A stretch of 64,000 nt of DNA from Phragmitibacter flavus (GCF_005780165.1 NZ_VAUV01000019.1:1-64000), one strand, 5' to 3'. Shown: positions 34,522 through 43,183, counted from the stretch's first letter. Numbers and translations are program-made. Notes: generated by a model from the sequence alone, not told the origin.

Positions 34522-35901
34522 CTAGTTCATGAACTGAATCCCGGCAATTTTTTCCGCCATGTCATGGCTCGCGAGGAAGACAAGTTCAACCGTGGCGGCG
34601 CGGCTGAGCCGGGCGCGCAGGGCGATGGCGGGGCCTTGACTGATGCCGTCGACGTAGGCGGTGATGGGGCGTTTTTCGGGAGACAGGTTGCGCACGGCGA
34701 TGTGACTGTCGGTGGAGAGGAGGGCGCTTTTCCAATGCACGGGTTCCTGCACGTTGGAGCCGACGAGCAACCAGGCGGGGGTGTCGGCGAGCAGCGGGGC
34801 GCTGCCCATGCTGCGGGCGTAGGCGGTGGAACCGGCGGCGGTGGAGACAAGGACACCGTCGCTGACGAGGCGTGGCAGGCGGGGGACATCATTGACCTCA
34901 ACTTCGAGCCAGGCGCTCTGGCTGCTGGAACGTTCCACCCAGGCGTCGTTGAAGGCGTAGACGTGATTGAGGGTGCCGTCCTGGTTTTGGATTTCGAGGT
35001 AGAGAAGGGGGAGTTGCCGGAAGATGACTTCGGTGGGGGGGAAGGTCGATTCAAACACGGCTTCGGGGGCATTCATGAGGAAGCCGAGCGTGCCTGCATT
35101 GACGCCGAAAAAAGGGAGCCGGCGACGCCAGTGTTCACGGATGGCGCGCAGCATGGTGCCGTCGCCGCCGAGGGTGAGGATGAAGTCGGGATTGGTGGAG
35201 TCGGCGTGGCAGACAAGGTCGGGAATCCAGCCCTGGGCTTTGGTGTTGTCGAGGTCGGCCTGGATCTGATGGTTCCAGTCGGAGAGTGAGCCGCGTGACC
35301 AGCTGGCGGGGTTGTTGCCGCGATAGAGGCCGTAGCGGCTGATGTAGCGATGAGCCCGCGAAGTCAGCAGGTGGGAAGCGTTGCCGCCGCGAATGAGGAT
35401 TTCGCGGATTTGGGTGCTGGATCCGTCGATTTCGATGGGCAGCAGTTGGTGATGCGGGGGGAGATCGGCAGGGTTGAGGGGATGTCCGGGACGGGTGAGC
35501 ACGGCGAAGTGGCTGCGGTGCCAAAGTTCCTCGCCTTTCTCCCAACCGGTGTGGATGGCGGATTTGCCGATGGCTCCGCCGGTAAGCCAGTCGGCACCGA
35601 CGACGTGCCAGATTTCGCCACGGTGGGCGAAAAGGGTTTCGAGGGCGTGATTGCGGGTAAAGGTTTCCTGTTCGAGGTCGAAGAGTTCGACGCTGGTGTT
35701 GGGGATGCCTTCGAAAGTGATGTCGCAGAGGGCGGCGCGGCTGACGGACGGGACGTTGGTGACATCGGGCTTGTCGGGGCGTGGTCCGCAGGGGACGACG
35801 AGGACTTCGTCGAAGTGCTTGGAGAGCAGTTCGGCGATCTGACGATGGTGCAGTCCGGGTGGATTGAAGCTGCCTCCGAAAAGGGCGATGCGGCGGGGCA
35901 T
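34522..35901 (-). CDS. NadD-NadK fusion: nicotinate-mononucleotide adenylyltransferase plus NAD kinase
   Basis: 459 residues. Residues 1-200 are a NadD-type nucleotidyltransferase (ALFGGSFNPPGLHHRQIAEL; WHVVGADWLTGGAIGK; IDGSSTQIREILIRGG). The usual HxGH motif reads GLHH, so the first histidine is lost, while the SSTxIR motif is kept. Residues about 225-459 are an NAD kinase (FILTLGGDGTMLRAIREHWR, GVNAGTLGFLMN, DGVLVSTAAGSTAYARSMGS). The product would make deamido-NAD and phosphorylate NAD in one polypeptide. Separate genes are the rule, so the fusion is notable. Assignment of both domains is firm; activity of the first is less certain. Confidence 0.85.
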   Translation of the reverse strand: MPRRIALFGGSFNPPGLHHRQIAELLSKHFDEVLVVPCGPRPDKPDVTNVPSVSRAALCDITFEGIPNTSVELFDLEQETFTRNHALETLFAHRGEIWHVVGADWLTGGAIGKSAIHTGWEKGEELWHRSHFAVLTRPGHPLNPADLPPHHQLLPIEIDGSSTQIREILIRGGNASHLLTSRAHRYISRYGLYRGNNPASWSRGSLSDWNHQIQADLDNTKAQGWIPDLVCHADSTNPDFILTLGGDGTMLRAIREHWRRRLPFFGVNAGTLGFLMNAPEAVFESTFPPTEVIFRQLPLLYLEIQNQDGTLNHVYAFNDAWVERSSSQSAWLEVEVNDVPRLPRLVSDGVLVSTAAGSTAYARSMGSAPLLADTPAWLLVGSNVQEPVHWKSALLSTDSHIAVRNLSPEKRPITAYVDGISQGPAIALRARLSRAATVELVFLASHDMAEKIAGIQFMN

Positions 35902-36061
35902 GGTGGGAGATTACGCAGGATGGGGTTGACGGAAAGAATAAACGCCGTGCTGCTCGGGGTTTCTCTGCGCAGAGGAAAACTTTTTTGCATGAATGTCATT
36001 ACAGGGGTGGCTTGCCATGAGGTGGATGTGTTAGTAGTCTTTGTTTAATAAGCAAAAATAC

Positions 36062-37183
36062 ATGCCGCTGACTGAATTGGTTTGTCCTCATTGTGAATCG
36101 ACTGTGGAAGTGCAGGTGACCAGCGTGACCCGTTCGCGTGAGTGTCCGCACTGCGGAAGGCTGATCGTTTTGCAGTTTGCAACCAAGGTGACGGGTTCCA
36201 AACGCCGGGCCTTGCTGATGCCAACGAAGGAAATTTCGCGCGCGTCGGGTGCGCCTGTGGCAGCCGCAGTGCAGCCGATTTCGCTGGAGAACGACGTGCA
36301 AAAACGTTTGATGCATGATCCTGAAGTGAGGTCGATTGCATCGATTCTACGGGTCGGCATTTTTGTGGTCTTGGGGCTGGTGGTGGTGTTGATGGCGGGT
36401 CACTGGTTGAAGTGGTGGCCGTGGCTGAATGGGGGGGACGAGGCGACGGTGGCGTCGACGAATGTTTCGCGTGAGCCGGTGGGGAAAAGTTCCAGAGCGG
36501 AGTTGGCGAAGGACGGCGTCGTTCAGTTGACGGGCAACGCAGAAATGGATGCGGCGCTGCTTAGGGCGCAGGAGTTTTTGGAGGCGAAGACGGTGGAGGA
36601 TCGGTTGAAGCTGGTGCGTGACCGCGAATTGATGGAGGAAAAAATTCGTGGGTATTATGCGGCCAAGGGAGATGGGCCGATCGCCTATGAACGAGTGCTG
36701 CCTGATCGTGGGGCGGTCGCAGGTTCGACGTCGTTCATCTTCCAAGTGGTGCTTCCCACGGGTGCCGAGAGGCAGATGATGCTGACGACGCCGGCCGGCG
36801 GCAAACCGGTGGTGGATTGGTCGAGTTTCGTGGTCTACAGCGACATGGACTGGGTCGAGTGGATGAAGGAGAAGCCCACCTCACCGCGCGTGTTCAGAGT
36901 GCTGGCGGCGCGCGATGAGTTTTTTGCCGGGAGTTTTTCGGATACTGATACCTTACGCTGCTTGAAGCTGTTTGATCCACTATCGAAAGACTCACCGCCG
37001 ATTTTTGCCTATTATGAGCGGGCATCACCCGTGGGGCGTGAGATGGAATTTGTGATGAGCCAGTCTGGGGGGCAGGCTTTGCCGATGACGCTGGCGCTGC
37101 GGTATCCGCCTTATGGTTCGGCTGAAAATCAGGTCTGGGTGGAAGAGCGGATTGCCGAGGGCTGGGTGGCGCGCGGTCGGTGA
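36062..37183 (+). CDS. Zinc-ribbon single-span membrane protein, unknown function
   Basis: Start at ATG 36062 (MPLTELVCPHCESTVEVQ). The 373-residue product opens with a zinc ribbon of two CPHC pairs (Cys8/11 and Cys28/31). It has one span near residue 105 (ILRVGIFVVLGLVVVLMAGH) and a ~240-residue extracytoplasmic domain with a possible mixed beta core (GSTSFIFQVVLPTGAERQMM ... FVVYSDMDWVEWMKEKPTSP). This plan recurs in Verrucomicrobiota/Planctomycetes-type proteins of unknown function. It faces the ECF sigma gene, ending 11 bases from it. Confidence 0.7.
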   Translation: MPLTELVCPHCESTVEVQVTSVTRSRECPHCGRLIVLQFATKVTGSKRRALLMPTKEISRASGAPVAAAVQPISLENDVQKRLMHDPEVRSIASILRVGIFVVLGLVVVLMAGHWLKWWPWLNGGDEATVASTNVSREPVGKSSRAELAKDGVVQLTGNAEMDAALLRAQEFLEAKTVEDRLKLVRDRELMEEKIRGYYAAKGDGPIAYERVLPDRGAVAGSTSFIFQVVLPTGAERQMMLTTPAGGKPVVDWSSFVVYSDMDWVEWMKEKPTSPRVFRVLAARDEFFAGSFSDTDTLRCLKLFDPLSKDSPPIFAYYERASPVGREMEFVMSQSGGQALPMTLALRYPPYGSAENQVWVEERIAEGWVARGR

Positions 37184-37194
37184 GATGAATCAAT

Positions 37195-37863
37195 CTAAAA
37201 CTCAAGGTGGGAGGCGAGCTTCTCCTTGAGATCGTTGCGGGCGCGGAACAACAGGCTTTTGACGGCGGGCAGGGACATGTTGAGGATGACGCAAATGTCT
37301 TCGTAAGGCATGTCTTCGTGACGGCGAAGGGTCACGGCGAGGCGTTGTTTTTCGGGAAGGCTCTGGATAGCGCGGTCAATGGCGGCTTCGAGTTCTTCGC
37401 GCTCGGCAGTGGCGTCGGGCTGGGCGCGTTGCGGGGAGGCGTGCTCGATGTGGTGCTCCTCCTGGGCGGCTTCGATGGAGACTTCGCGTTTGCGTCCGCG
37501 GCGGCGCATTTCATTGAAGACGAGGTTGCGGGTGATGGTGAACAACCAGGTGGTGAATTTGGCGCTGGGTTCGTAGCGCGGGGCGGAACGCCAGACGCGG
37601 ACAAAGACTTGCTGGGCCACGTCGTGGGCATCGTCGAGGTTGTTGAGCATGCGCATCACCGTTCCAATCACGGCGCGTTGATGGGTCTCCACCAGTTGTT
37701 CAAAGGCGCGGGCATCCCCTTCTTTGACGCGGAGCATCAGGCGCACATCTTCCTCTTCGCGGAGGGGGAGCGGAGTGTCGGCACTGGCGATGGGAGGACT
37801 CCATTCCGACATGTTCCAAGAGGGGAGGGTGGTGATGGTGGGGAACATGCTAAGCGCTGACAT
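37195..37863 (-). CDS. ECF-type RNA polymerase sigma factor
   Basis: Start placed at ATG 37863 (MSALSMFPTITTLPSWNMSE), the frame being open further upstream. 222 residues. Region 2: DARAFEQLVETHQRAVIGTV, DDAHDVAQQVFVRVWRSAPR, FTTWLFTITRNLVFNEMRRR. Region 4: AIQSLPEKQRLAVTLRRHED, then YEDICVILNMSLPAVKSLLF. These belong to the sigma-E/RpoE-like group. No anti-sigma gene is adjacent. The N-terminal ~35 residues before region 2 are poorly structured. Confidence 0.9.
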   Translation of the reverse strand: MSALSMFPTITTLPSWNMSEWSPPIASADTPLPLREEEDVRLMLRVKEGDARAFEQLVETHQRAVIGTVMRMLNNLDDAHDVAQQVFVRVWRSAPRYEPSAKFTTWLFTITRNLVFNEMRRRGRKREVSIEAAQEEHHIEHASPQRAQPDATAEREELEAAIDRAIQSLPEKQRLAVTLRRHEDMPYEDICVILNMSLPAVKSLLFRARNDLKEKLASHLEF

Positions 37864-37934
37864 GGCTCGTGTAAACACCCGAAAAAAAGGCAGGTTGCGC
37901 CGGAATGGGAATTTTTTCGGGGTTCGGCGACAAA

Positions 37935-37972
37935 CAAAAAAAACCGCCATGGACGGGTTCCACAGCGGTTTT
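37935..37972 (-). terminator. Rho-independent terminator of efp
   Basis: On the minus strand AAAACCGC pairs with GCGGTTTT, with an inner TGGA/TCCA stem, and a run of T follows (GGTTTTTTTTG). It sits just downstream of the EF-P gene and upstream of the sigma-factor gene. Confidence 0.75.
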
Positions 37973-38008
37973 AGTGTGAGATTGAAGCAGCTCGGTGATC
38001 GGTGATGA

Positions 38009-38572
38009 TCAGGCTTTGCCGAGATAGGTGCCGTCTTCGGTTTTGATGCTGATTTTCTGGCCAGGTCCGATGAAGAGAGGAACCTGAACGGTGAGGCCTG
38101 TCTCAGTGACGGCGGCTTTGTAGACGTTGTTGGCGGAGTCGCCTTTGACGCCTTCAGGGGCTTCGGCGATGGTCATCACCATGGAGGGGGGCAGTTCGAT
38201 GCCGGCGACTGCGTCATCGGTGAACACGATGAGGTATTTCTGGCCTTCAAGCAGGTAAAGTTTGACGTCTTTGATGAGGTCTTCGTTGAGGGTGACGTCG
38301 TCGTAGGTTTCAGGGTGGAGGAAGTGGTAGCCGTCGCCGTCCTTGTAGCTGTATTCGTGGGCGTCTTTGTTGAGGATGACGGAGTCGAGCGACTCGTTGG
38401 AGGTCATGCGCAGGTTGTGAACCTTGCCGGAGACGAGACTCTTGATGGACATCTGCACGTAGGACGCCATGCGGGGAGGAGTTTTCAACTCGGTTTCGGT
38501 GACGACGCAGACGTCGTTGTTGTAACGGACAGCGTGTCCCTTGCGAAGGTTGATGACGGGTGTGTTGGCCAT
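38009..38572 (-). CDS. efp: Elongation factor P with arginine at the loop tip
   Basis: 187 residues, standard EF-P length with three beta-barrel domains. Starts MANTPVINLRKGHAVRYNND; C-terminal ISIKTEDGTYLGKA matches the third domain. EF-P relieves ribosomes stalled at polyproline. The loop tip reads ELKTPPRMASY: arginine occupies position 34, where E. coli has the modified lysine. The sequence around it somewhat resembles YeiP/EfpL. No earP, epmA or epmB is visible in the window. It lies downstream of the DUF1992 gene and ends in a clear terminator. Confidence 0.92.
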   Translation of the reverse strand: MANTPVINLRKGHAVRYNNDVCVVTETELKTPPRMASYVQMSIKSLVSGKVHNLRMTSNESLDSVILNKDAHEYSYKDGDGYHFLHPETYDDVTLNEDLIKDVKLYLLEGQKYLIVFTDDAVAGIELPPSMVMTIAEAPEGVKGDSANNVYKAAVTETGLTVQVPLFIGPGQKISIKTEDGTYLGKA

Positions 38573-38649
38573 GGGAGGGGGCTACTTAGAGAGCTTTTGT
38601 GCAATTGCAAGGCGGGAAGTGCTTTTCGGAAAGGGCATCCGGGGCAGTC

Positions 38650-38991
38650 TTAGCCCGCGATGTCCTGGCGGATGGAGCGTTTCATCCGTTCCATGGCCAT
38701 GGCGATTTCGGTTTCGCGGGCCTGAAGTTCAAAGTTCATCTGGCGCAGCAGGATCGGGTCGGCGGAGTTTTGAATCGTTTCGCGAAGCTGATGAACCTGT
38801 TTCATGGCTTCGACTTCGGGAGGGACGGCTCCGGCACTTTTGAGCAGGCCAAAACCGGCGCGTAGCGAAGAGGGACTAGCAAAGTAGGCGTCGAGATCCA
38901 GTGGCTTTCCCATGCCGGAGAGGGAGGTGAATTCACCTGACTCGATGGCTTCTTGAATGCGGGATTCGGCGATGTCGGCGAGACCTGACAT
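38650..38991 (-). CDS. DUF1992 (DnaJ-homologue C28-type) protein
   Basis: Start set at ATG 38991 (MSGLADIAESRIQEAIESGE); the frame continues upstream without coding support. 113 residues with the DUF1992 features ADIAESRIQEA, FTSLSGMGKPLDL (glycine-rich turn) and a helical tail (RETIQNSADPILLRQMNFEL). In some families this domain follows a J-domain, but none is present here. Cytoplasmic, function not established. Divergent from the YlbF-like gene. Confidence 0.85.
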   Translation of the reverse strand: MSGLADIAESRIQEAIESGEFTSLSGMGKPLDLDAYFASPSSLRAGFGLLKSAGAVPPEVEAMKQVHQLRETIQNSADPILLRQMNFELQARETEIAMAMERMKRSIRQDIAG

Positions 38992-39090
38992 GGGAAAATT
39001 TTCCACAGATAGCGCGGAAGACGAGAAAATTTGTTGGGCCGTGAAGATGATTTGCGCTCGCCAATGGGACAGGGCGGCGTATTTTAGACT

Positions 39091-39519
39091 ATGACCGCCA
39101 CCGAGACACCGACGATTGACTCCAAGATTCAAGACCTTTGCCAGGCCATTGTGACTGATACCGCTGTGCAGCATGCCCGCGATCAGGCCGAAGCTTTTCT
39201 GGCCGACGAGGCATCGGTGAGCCTTTATCGTGAAGTGATGAACACCGGCAACCGCCTTGACCGCCGTCATCGGGCCGGTGAGGAAATCTCGGATGAAGAA
39301 GTGGCTGCTTATGAAGAGTTGCAGGCGAAGTCGGATGCCAACGAAGGCATTCGTGCTTTCAACAACGCGCAGCAGGTTCTGCAGGAAGTGGCGAACAAAG
39401 TGAACGCGTATGTGATGAAGACCTTGGAAAAGGGTCGCGTTCCTGCTCCTGAGGAAATCGCCGCCGCATCAAGTGGTGGCTGCTGCGGTGGCAGTGGTGG
39501 TGGTGGCTGCGGCTGCTGA
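39091..39519 (+). CDS. YlbF/YmcA-family protein with Cys-rich tail
   Basis: 142 residues. The core (KIQDLCQAIVTDTAVQHARD, YREVMNTGNRLDRRHRAGEE, EGIRAFNNAQQVLQEVANKV) is the helical YlbF/YmcA domain, whose Bacillus members form a complex that binds Fe-S clusters and affects RNA turnover and development. The C-terminus is Gly/Cys-rich (SSGGCCGGSGGGGCGC), a metal or cluster ligand candidate. A terminator follows. Which partners exist here is unknown. Confidence 0.8.
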   Translation: MTATETPTIDSKIQDLCQAIVTDTAVQHARDQAEAFLADEASVSLYREVMNTGNRLDRRHRAGEEISDEEVAAYEELQAKSDANEGIRAFNNAQQVLQEVANKVNAYVMKTLEKGRVPAPEEIAAASSGGCCGGSGGGGCGC

Positions 39520-39548
39520 TGAGTTCGCTGGGAATTGAAGTTTTACTG

Positions 39549-39578
39549 GCCGTGGGCATTATTGCTCACGGCTTTTTC
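39549..39578 (+). terminator. Rho-independent terminator after the YlbF-like gene
   Basis: GCCGTGGGC at 39549-39557 pairs with GCTCACGGC at 39564-39572 (nine base pairs, one G-T) around an ATTATT loop, followed by TTTTTC. Confidence 0.85.
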
Positions 39579-39697
39579 ATTTTTCGTGGTGATGGAAAAA
39601 GTTCGCAGATGGATTTGGTTAGTTGATCCGGCGCATGATACGGCGTGGCATCGGGTTTGGTGATTTTGTGCCCTGACTCTGGTTTGCACCGGCGGGC

Positions 39698-39727
39698 TTG
39701 ACTTCATATCGCCGAACCAATTATTCT
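39698..39727 (+). promoter_or_regulatory. Candidate promoter for the small membrane protein gene
   Basis: TTGACT at 39698-39703 and TATTCT at 39722-39727 are spaced 18 bases apart, 110 bases ahead of the ATG at 39839. Apart from this and the terminator at 39549, I see nothing in the ~320-base gap 39520-39838. Confidence 0.4.
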
Positions 39728-39838
39728 GACTTTTTATGTTCGACGCGTCAGCCCACCCCGCACCCGAGGAGTTGGTGTGATTGGACGACCGGTTTAAGCG
39801 GCCATTTGCCTTTCTTTCAACAAGCGATTTCACTTATT

Positions 39839-40186
39839 ATGCCACCAGAAAAAATTTTGCAGATATCAAAAGCCCATGGGTTCTTGAACAAATGCATCCT
39901 CGCCTACATCATCATCTACATCCTATGTCTTGGATTTAAAGACAGCGAGTCGATACTTTCTCTTGTTTTGCTGATAACTTTGGTGGCGGTCATTTTGTTG
40001 TCCGCAGTAGCCACCGTAAGATTGTCATCGAAGATCAACCATCCTGCCGTGACCGTGATTTATGCATTGTTGGTCCTCATCCCTGTTGTTGGCGGTTTGA
40101 TTTTGCTTCTCACCAGTAACAGCGCCCACAAAATTCTCCGCAAAGAGGGATATAAAATTGGTTTTTTTGGTTCGATAAAGCAGTAA
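39839..40186 (+). CDS. Small membrane protein, unknown function
   Basis: Start at ATG 39839 (MPPEKILQISKAHGFLNKCI); the upstream open frame begins inside a promoter-like element and is not used. 115 residues with three spans (CILAYIIIYILCLGF; LVLLITLVAVILLSAVATV; VIYALLVLIPVVGGLILLL) and a basic tail. Isolated between two other + strand genes. Not recognised. Confidence 0.55.
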   Translation: MPPEKILQISKAHGFLNKCILAYIIIYILCLGFKDSESILSLVLLITLVAVILLSAVATVRLSSKINHPAVTVIYALLVLIPVVGGLILLLTSNSAHKILRKEGYKIGFFGSIKQ

Positions 40187-40304
40187 GCGGGATGCTGAAT
40201 CCAACCCGCGAATGATGTCGCAATGGCGATGTTGTGATGAAGATTTCATGACAAGGTCGGGATGGAAGACTCGTTTTGTCTTTGGTCGTTGAGGGCGTAA
40301 TTTT

Positions 40305-41825
40305 ATGAATTATCGAGCAGTGGCACTGTGGATGGTGATTGGGGGGATTCTTTGCAGCAACGCAGCCATAGTGGCTGCGGATGGTTATTTTGAGATTCAG
40401 GTGGTCGATGAGCAAACGGGGAAAGGGGTGCCGTTGGTGGAGTTGAAGACGGTGAATCATCTTCGTTATGTGACGGACAATGCGGGCAGGGTGGCGTTCT
40501 ATGAGCCGGGTCTGATGAATGAGACGGTGTTCTTTTCCGTTTCATCACATGGGTATGAAATGAAGAAGGACGGATTTGGAATCGCGGGAATTCGGTTGGA
40601 GGTGAAGGAAGGGGGCCGGGCGGAGATCAAGGTGAAGCGGCTCAACATCGCGGAGCGTTTGTATCGGTCGACGGGGCAGGGTCTCTACCGGGACAGCGTG
40701 ATGTTGAAGAAGGAGGTTCCGTTGAAGGAGCCCTTGGGCATGGGCGGGGTGGTGGGACAGGATTCAGTGTCGGGGGTTCCTTATCGAGGGAAGATCTACT
40801 GGTTCTGGGGGGATACTTCGAGAATCTCGTATCCATTGGGTTTGTTTCGAATGGCGGGGGCGACGAGCGAACTACCTGGCGGGGCGGGGTTGCCGTTTTC
40901 AGAGGGGATTGATTACCAGTATTTCACGGGCAAGGACGGATTTTGCCGGGCGATGGTGGAGGTGGCAAATCCAGAGGGTGTTGTGTGGGCTTTTGGTTTT
41001 GCAACAGTGCCGGACAAGGCGGGGAACGAGCGATTGGTCTGTCACTATTCGCGTCGCAAAGGGCTGACGGGCGAGATGGAACATGGGATGATGGTTTACA
41101 ACGATGAGCGGGAGATTTTTGAAGTGGCGACGGTGTTGGATCTTGTGGAGAAGTGGCGGTTTCTGGATGGTCAACCGGTGAAGGTGAGTGTGGATGGCGT
41201 GGACTATTTGTATAGTGGAGTGCCTTTTCCGACGGTGCGGGTGCCGGCGACGCTGGAGGCGGTGTTGGATTCGACCAAATACGAGGCTTTTCGTGCCGAG
41301 GTGAAGGGCGGCGAGACGCGCTGGCAGTGGACGAAAGACGCGGGGCCGAGTTCCGTGAATGAAGTGTGGGATTGGTGGAAGGCGGGTTTGATGAAGGGGG
41401 AGCAGGCGAGGTTCTTGCCGCTGGATGGCGGTGATCCTGAGTCGAAGCGGCGGGTGAGGCCGCATACGGGGTCGGTGCGATGGAATCCGTTTCGGAAAAA
41501 GTGGGTGATGATTGCGGTGGAGCATGCCTATCACGAAGGCAAAGAGTATGCGTCGCCGCTGGGAGAGGTCTGGTATTCGGAAGCCGATGCACCAGAGGGG
41601 CCGTTTGAAAAAGCGGTGAAGATTTTAACGCATCAACGGATGACGTTTTACAATCCGGTGCACCACGATTTCTTCGATGAAGAAGGCGGTCGGGTGATCT
41701 ATTTTGAAGGGACTTACACCAACCAGTTTGTGGAGAGCGAGCCGACGCCTGGGTATGATTACAACCAGATCATGTATCGGTTGGATTTGAATGATCCGAG
41801 ACTGGTGAAGGTGTTTCAGCAGTAA
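40305..41825 (+). CDS. Secreted protein with beta-sandwich and propeller-like domains, unknown function
   Basis: 506 residues, signal peptide ALWMVIGGILCSNAAIVAAD. Residues about 27-115 (EIQVVDEQTGKGVPLVELKT, YVTDNAGRVAFYEPGL) look like a carboxypeptidase-regulatory or fibronectin-type beta-sandwich. The rest has propeller-like strands (GKIYWFWGDTSR, YSGVPFPTVRVPA, GSVRWNPFRKKWVMIAVEHA, RVIYFEGTYTNQF) reminiscent of five-bladed glycosidase-like or DUF4185-type folds. No catalytic residue can be assigned. Probably periplasmic or surface, perhaps carbohydrate-related. Inference only. Confidence 0.6.
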   Translation: MNYRAVALWMVIGGILCSNAAIVAADGYFEIQVVDEQTGKGVPLVELKTVNHLRYVTDNAGRVAFYEPGLMNETVFFSVSSHGYEMKKDGFGIAGIRLEVKEGGRAEIKVKRLNIAERLYRSTGQGLYRDSVMLKKEVPLKEPLGMGGVVGQDSVSGVPYRGKIYWFWGDTSRISYPLGLFRMAGATSELPGGAGLPFSEGIDYQYFTGKDGFCRAMVEVANPEGVVWAFGFATVPDKAGNERLVCHYSRRKGLTGEMEHGMMVYNDEREIFEVATVLDLVEKWRFLDGQPVKVSVDGVDYLYSGVPFPTVRVPATLEAVLDSTKYEAFRAEVKGGETRWQWTKDAGPSSVNEVWDWWKAGLMKGEQARFLPLDGGDPESKRRVRPHTGSVRWNPFRKKWVMIAVEHAYHEGKEYASPLGEVWYSEADAPEGPFEKAVKILTHQRMTFYNPVHHDFFDEEGGRVIYFEGTYTNQFVESEPTPGYDYNQIMYRLDLNDPRLVKVFQQ

Positions 41826-41971
41826 GTCGGCGCGGAGCTGTGAGGCTCGCCAAACGCTCGATTCCCGAAAGGAGTCGATTGTCGAACGGTGATCGTAGTT
41901 TCAAAGCCGCCCCATTTCCCGTGGTGAGAGTTTTCCTTCCGCAGCGACCGGCGAATCACGAGACTTAATTT

Positions 41972-42370
41972 TTAGGAGCATCGTTCTTCGACAAGGCCGG
42001 ACAACAATGCAAAATGACCGTCGTCGTGATAGAGCGGCAGCTGATGACGCTGGGCGGTGGCTGCGATCCAGATGTCGTTGTCAGGAATCGGCGTGCCTTG
42101 GCCGGCCAGATGCGCCCGCAGTTTGGCATAGTGAGCCGCCGTCTGATCGTCGGTCGCAATGATCACCACGTCTCTCAAAAACTTCTCCAGTGGCACCCTG
42201 GCACGTGGATCATCGCCAGACCGCTCCACCCCGAAGAGCAACTCTCCCAGTGCGACGGTTGGCAGGTAAAGTTCCTCCGCTTCGGCGAGTCTCTGGCTGA
42301 TCTGGGGCGAGAGGCCGCGCAGATGTTTCACCACGACACTGGTGTCGAGTGCAAGGGATTCACCAGCCAT
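41972..42370 (-). CDS. vapC: VapC-type PIN-domain toxin
   Basis: Start placed at ATG 42370 (MAGESLALDTSVVVKHLRGL), which overlaps the end of the antitoxin gene. The upstream frame is not coding. 132 residues with PIN acidic residues in LALDTSVVVKHL (Asp9), TVALGELLFGVER (Glu) and GTPIPDNDIWIAATAQRH (Asp pair). VapC proteins are magnesium-dependent RNases that usually cut tRNA or rRNA. Downstream partner in a type II toxin-antitoxin pair. Confidence 0.88.
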   Translation of the reverse strand: MAGESLALDTSVVVKHLRGLSPQISQRLAEAEELYLPTVALGELLFGVERSGDDPRARVPLEKFLRDVVIIATDDQTAAHYAKLRAHLAGQGTPIPDNDIWIAATAQRHQLPLYHDDGHFALLSGLVEERCS

Positions 42371-42575
42371 TTTCGTCAATGCGTTCGCATTCTTCGACCG
42401 CAGCAGCAAAGGCATCTCCCACTGGGCCGCTGATTGCACCGGCGGTTTCGGCGATGCTCTGACTTCGGCGCTGGCGACGTGTTTCGCGCAACTGATGGAT
42501 GTAGCGCGCCGCATCCTCCAAGTCTTGACTCGGCAGATGTTTGAGATCGTCGATGATGTCCACGAGTGCGGTCAT
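42360..42575 (-). CDS. vapB: VapB-type antitoxin
   Basis: 71 residues (MTALVDIIDDLKHLPSQDLE ... ECERIDENGW), encoded just upstream of vapC and overlapping it by about eleven bases. The N-terminal part is a short helical region of the DUF2281/VapB-like kind (LPSQDLEDAARYIHQLRE); the C-terminal part would bind and mask the toxin. It is likely to autoregulate the operon. The operator cannot be defined from the sequence alone. Confidence 0.7.
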   Translation of the reverse strand: MTALVDIIDDLKHLPSQDLEDAARYIHQLRETRRQRRSQSIAETAGAISGPVGDAFAAAVEECERIDENGW

Positions 42576-42768
42576 GAACAGAATGTTACGCTCGCGATGT
42601 GGATTCGTCGAGTGCGGATTAATCTGCGATTGGGTGGTCCTGTTGCCTCAAAAGTGTTGACACCGGTGGCGGGGTGTATGGGTTGAGGGTATTGGTGATG
42701 GAGATTTTGCGATGAGGTTTGGTTGGTCGGGAAGTTTAGAACTCTGGGCTTGAATTGATGGTCGGGGG

Positions 42769-43155
42769 ATGGACATTGGGTGGCTTATGTTTAAGACTGG
42801 CCAGGCCGTTGTGTGCATCAATGATGAGTTTGAACCTTGGGTTTTTGACCTTTACCGGTCGTTGCCGAAGAAGGGGAAGATTTATACGGTGCGCTCGCTG
42901 GGGGTGGGTCGGTCAAAGCCGCAGTTTACGGTGAATGATGATGCGGAGATCAAGATCAAGGGCGCGGAGTTTGACATCATGATTCTGCTGGAGGAGTTGC
43001 TGAATCCGGACGATCCGCATTCAAGCGTGAAGCAGGAGCTGGGGTTTCGTTCGGACCGGTTTGCGCCGCTGGAGGAGATCGAGGAAGAGGAGGAGGTTTA
43101 TGAGATGGTGGGGATCGGCAAACAACAGAAGGAGTATGAGCCGCAGCCACGGTGA
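42769..43155 (+). CDS. Soluble acidic protein of unknown function
   Basis: 128 residues from ATG 42769; ATG 42787 (MFKTGQAVVCINDEFEPWVF) is an equally possible start. The middle (LPKKGKIYTVRSLGVGRSKP) is strand-rich, and the tail is very acidic (LEEIEEEEEVYEMVGI). No signal peptide or membrane segment. The first ~50 residues resemble small phage/bacterial proteins of unknown function with a KxGQxVVCxxDxF start. Not assigned. Confidence 0.6.
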   Translation: MDIGWLMFKTGQAVVCINDEFEPWVFDLYRSLPKKGKIYTVRSLGVGRSKPQFTVNDDAEIKIKGAEFDIMILLEELLNPDDPHSSVKQELGFRSDRFAPLEEIEEEEEVYEMVGIGKQQKEYEPQPR

Positions 43156-43183
43156 GTGGTTGAGGAGGCTTGAAGAGTGACAA

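Noticed and set aside
39698-39838. Upstream extension of the small membrane protein gene at 39839
   Set aside because: Its TTG start lies in a -35-like element and the added residues have no coding character.
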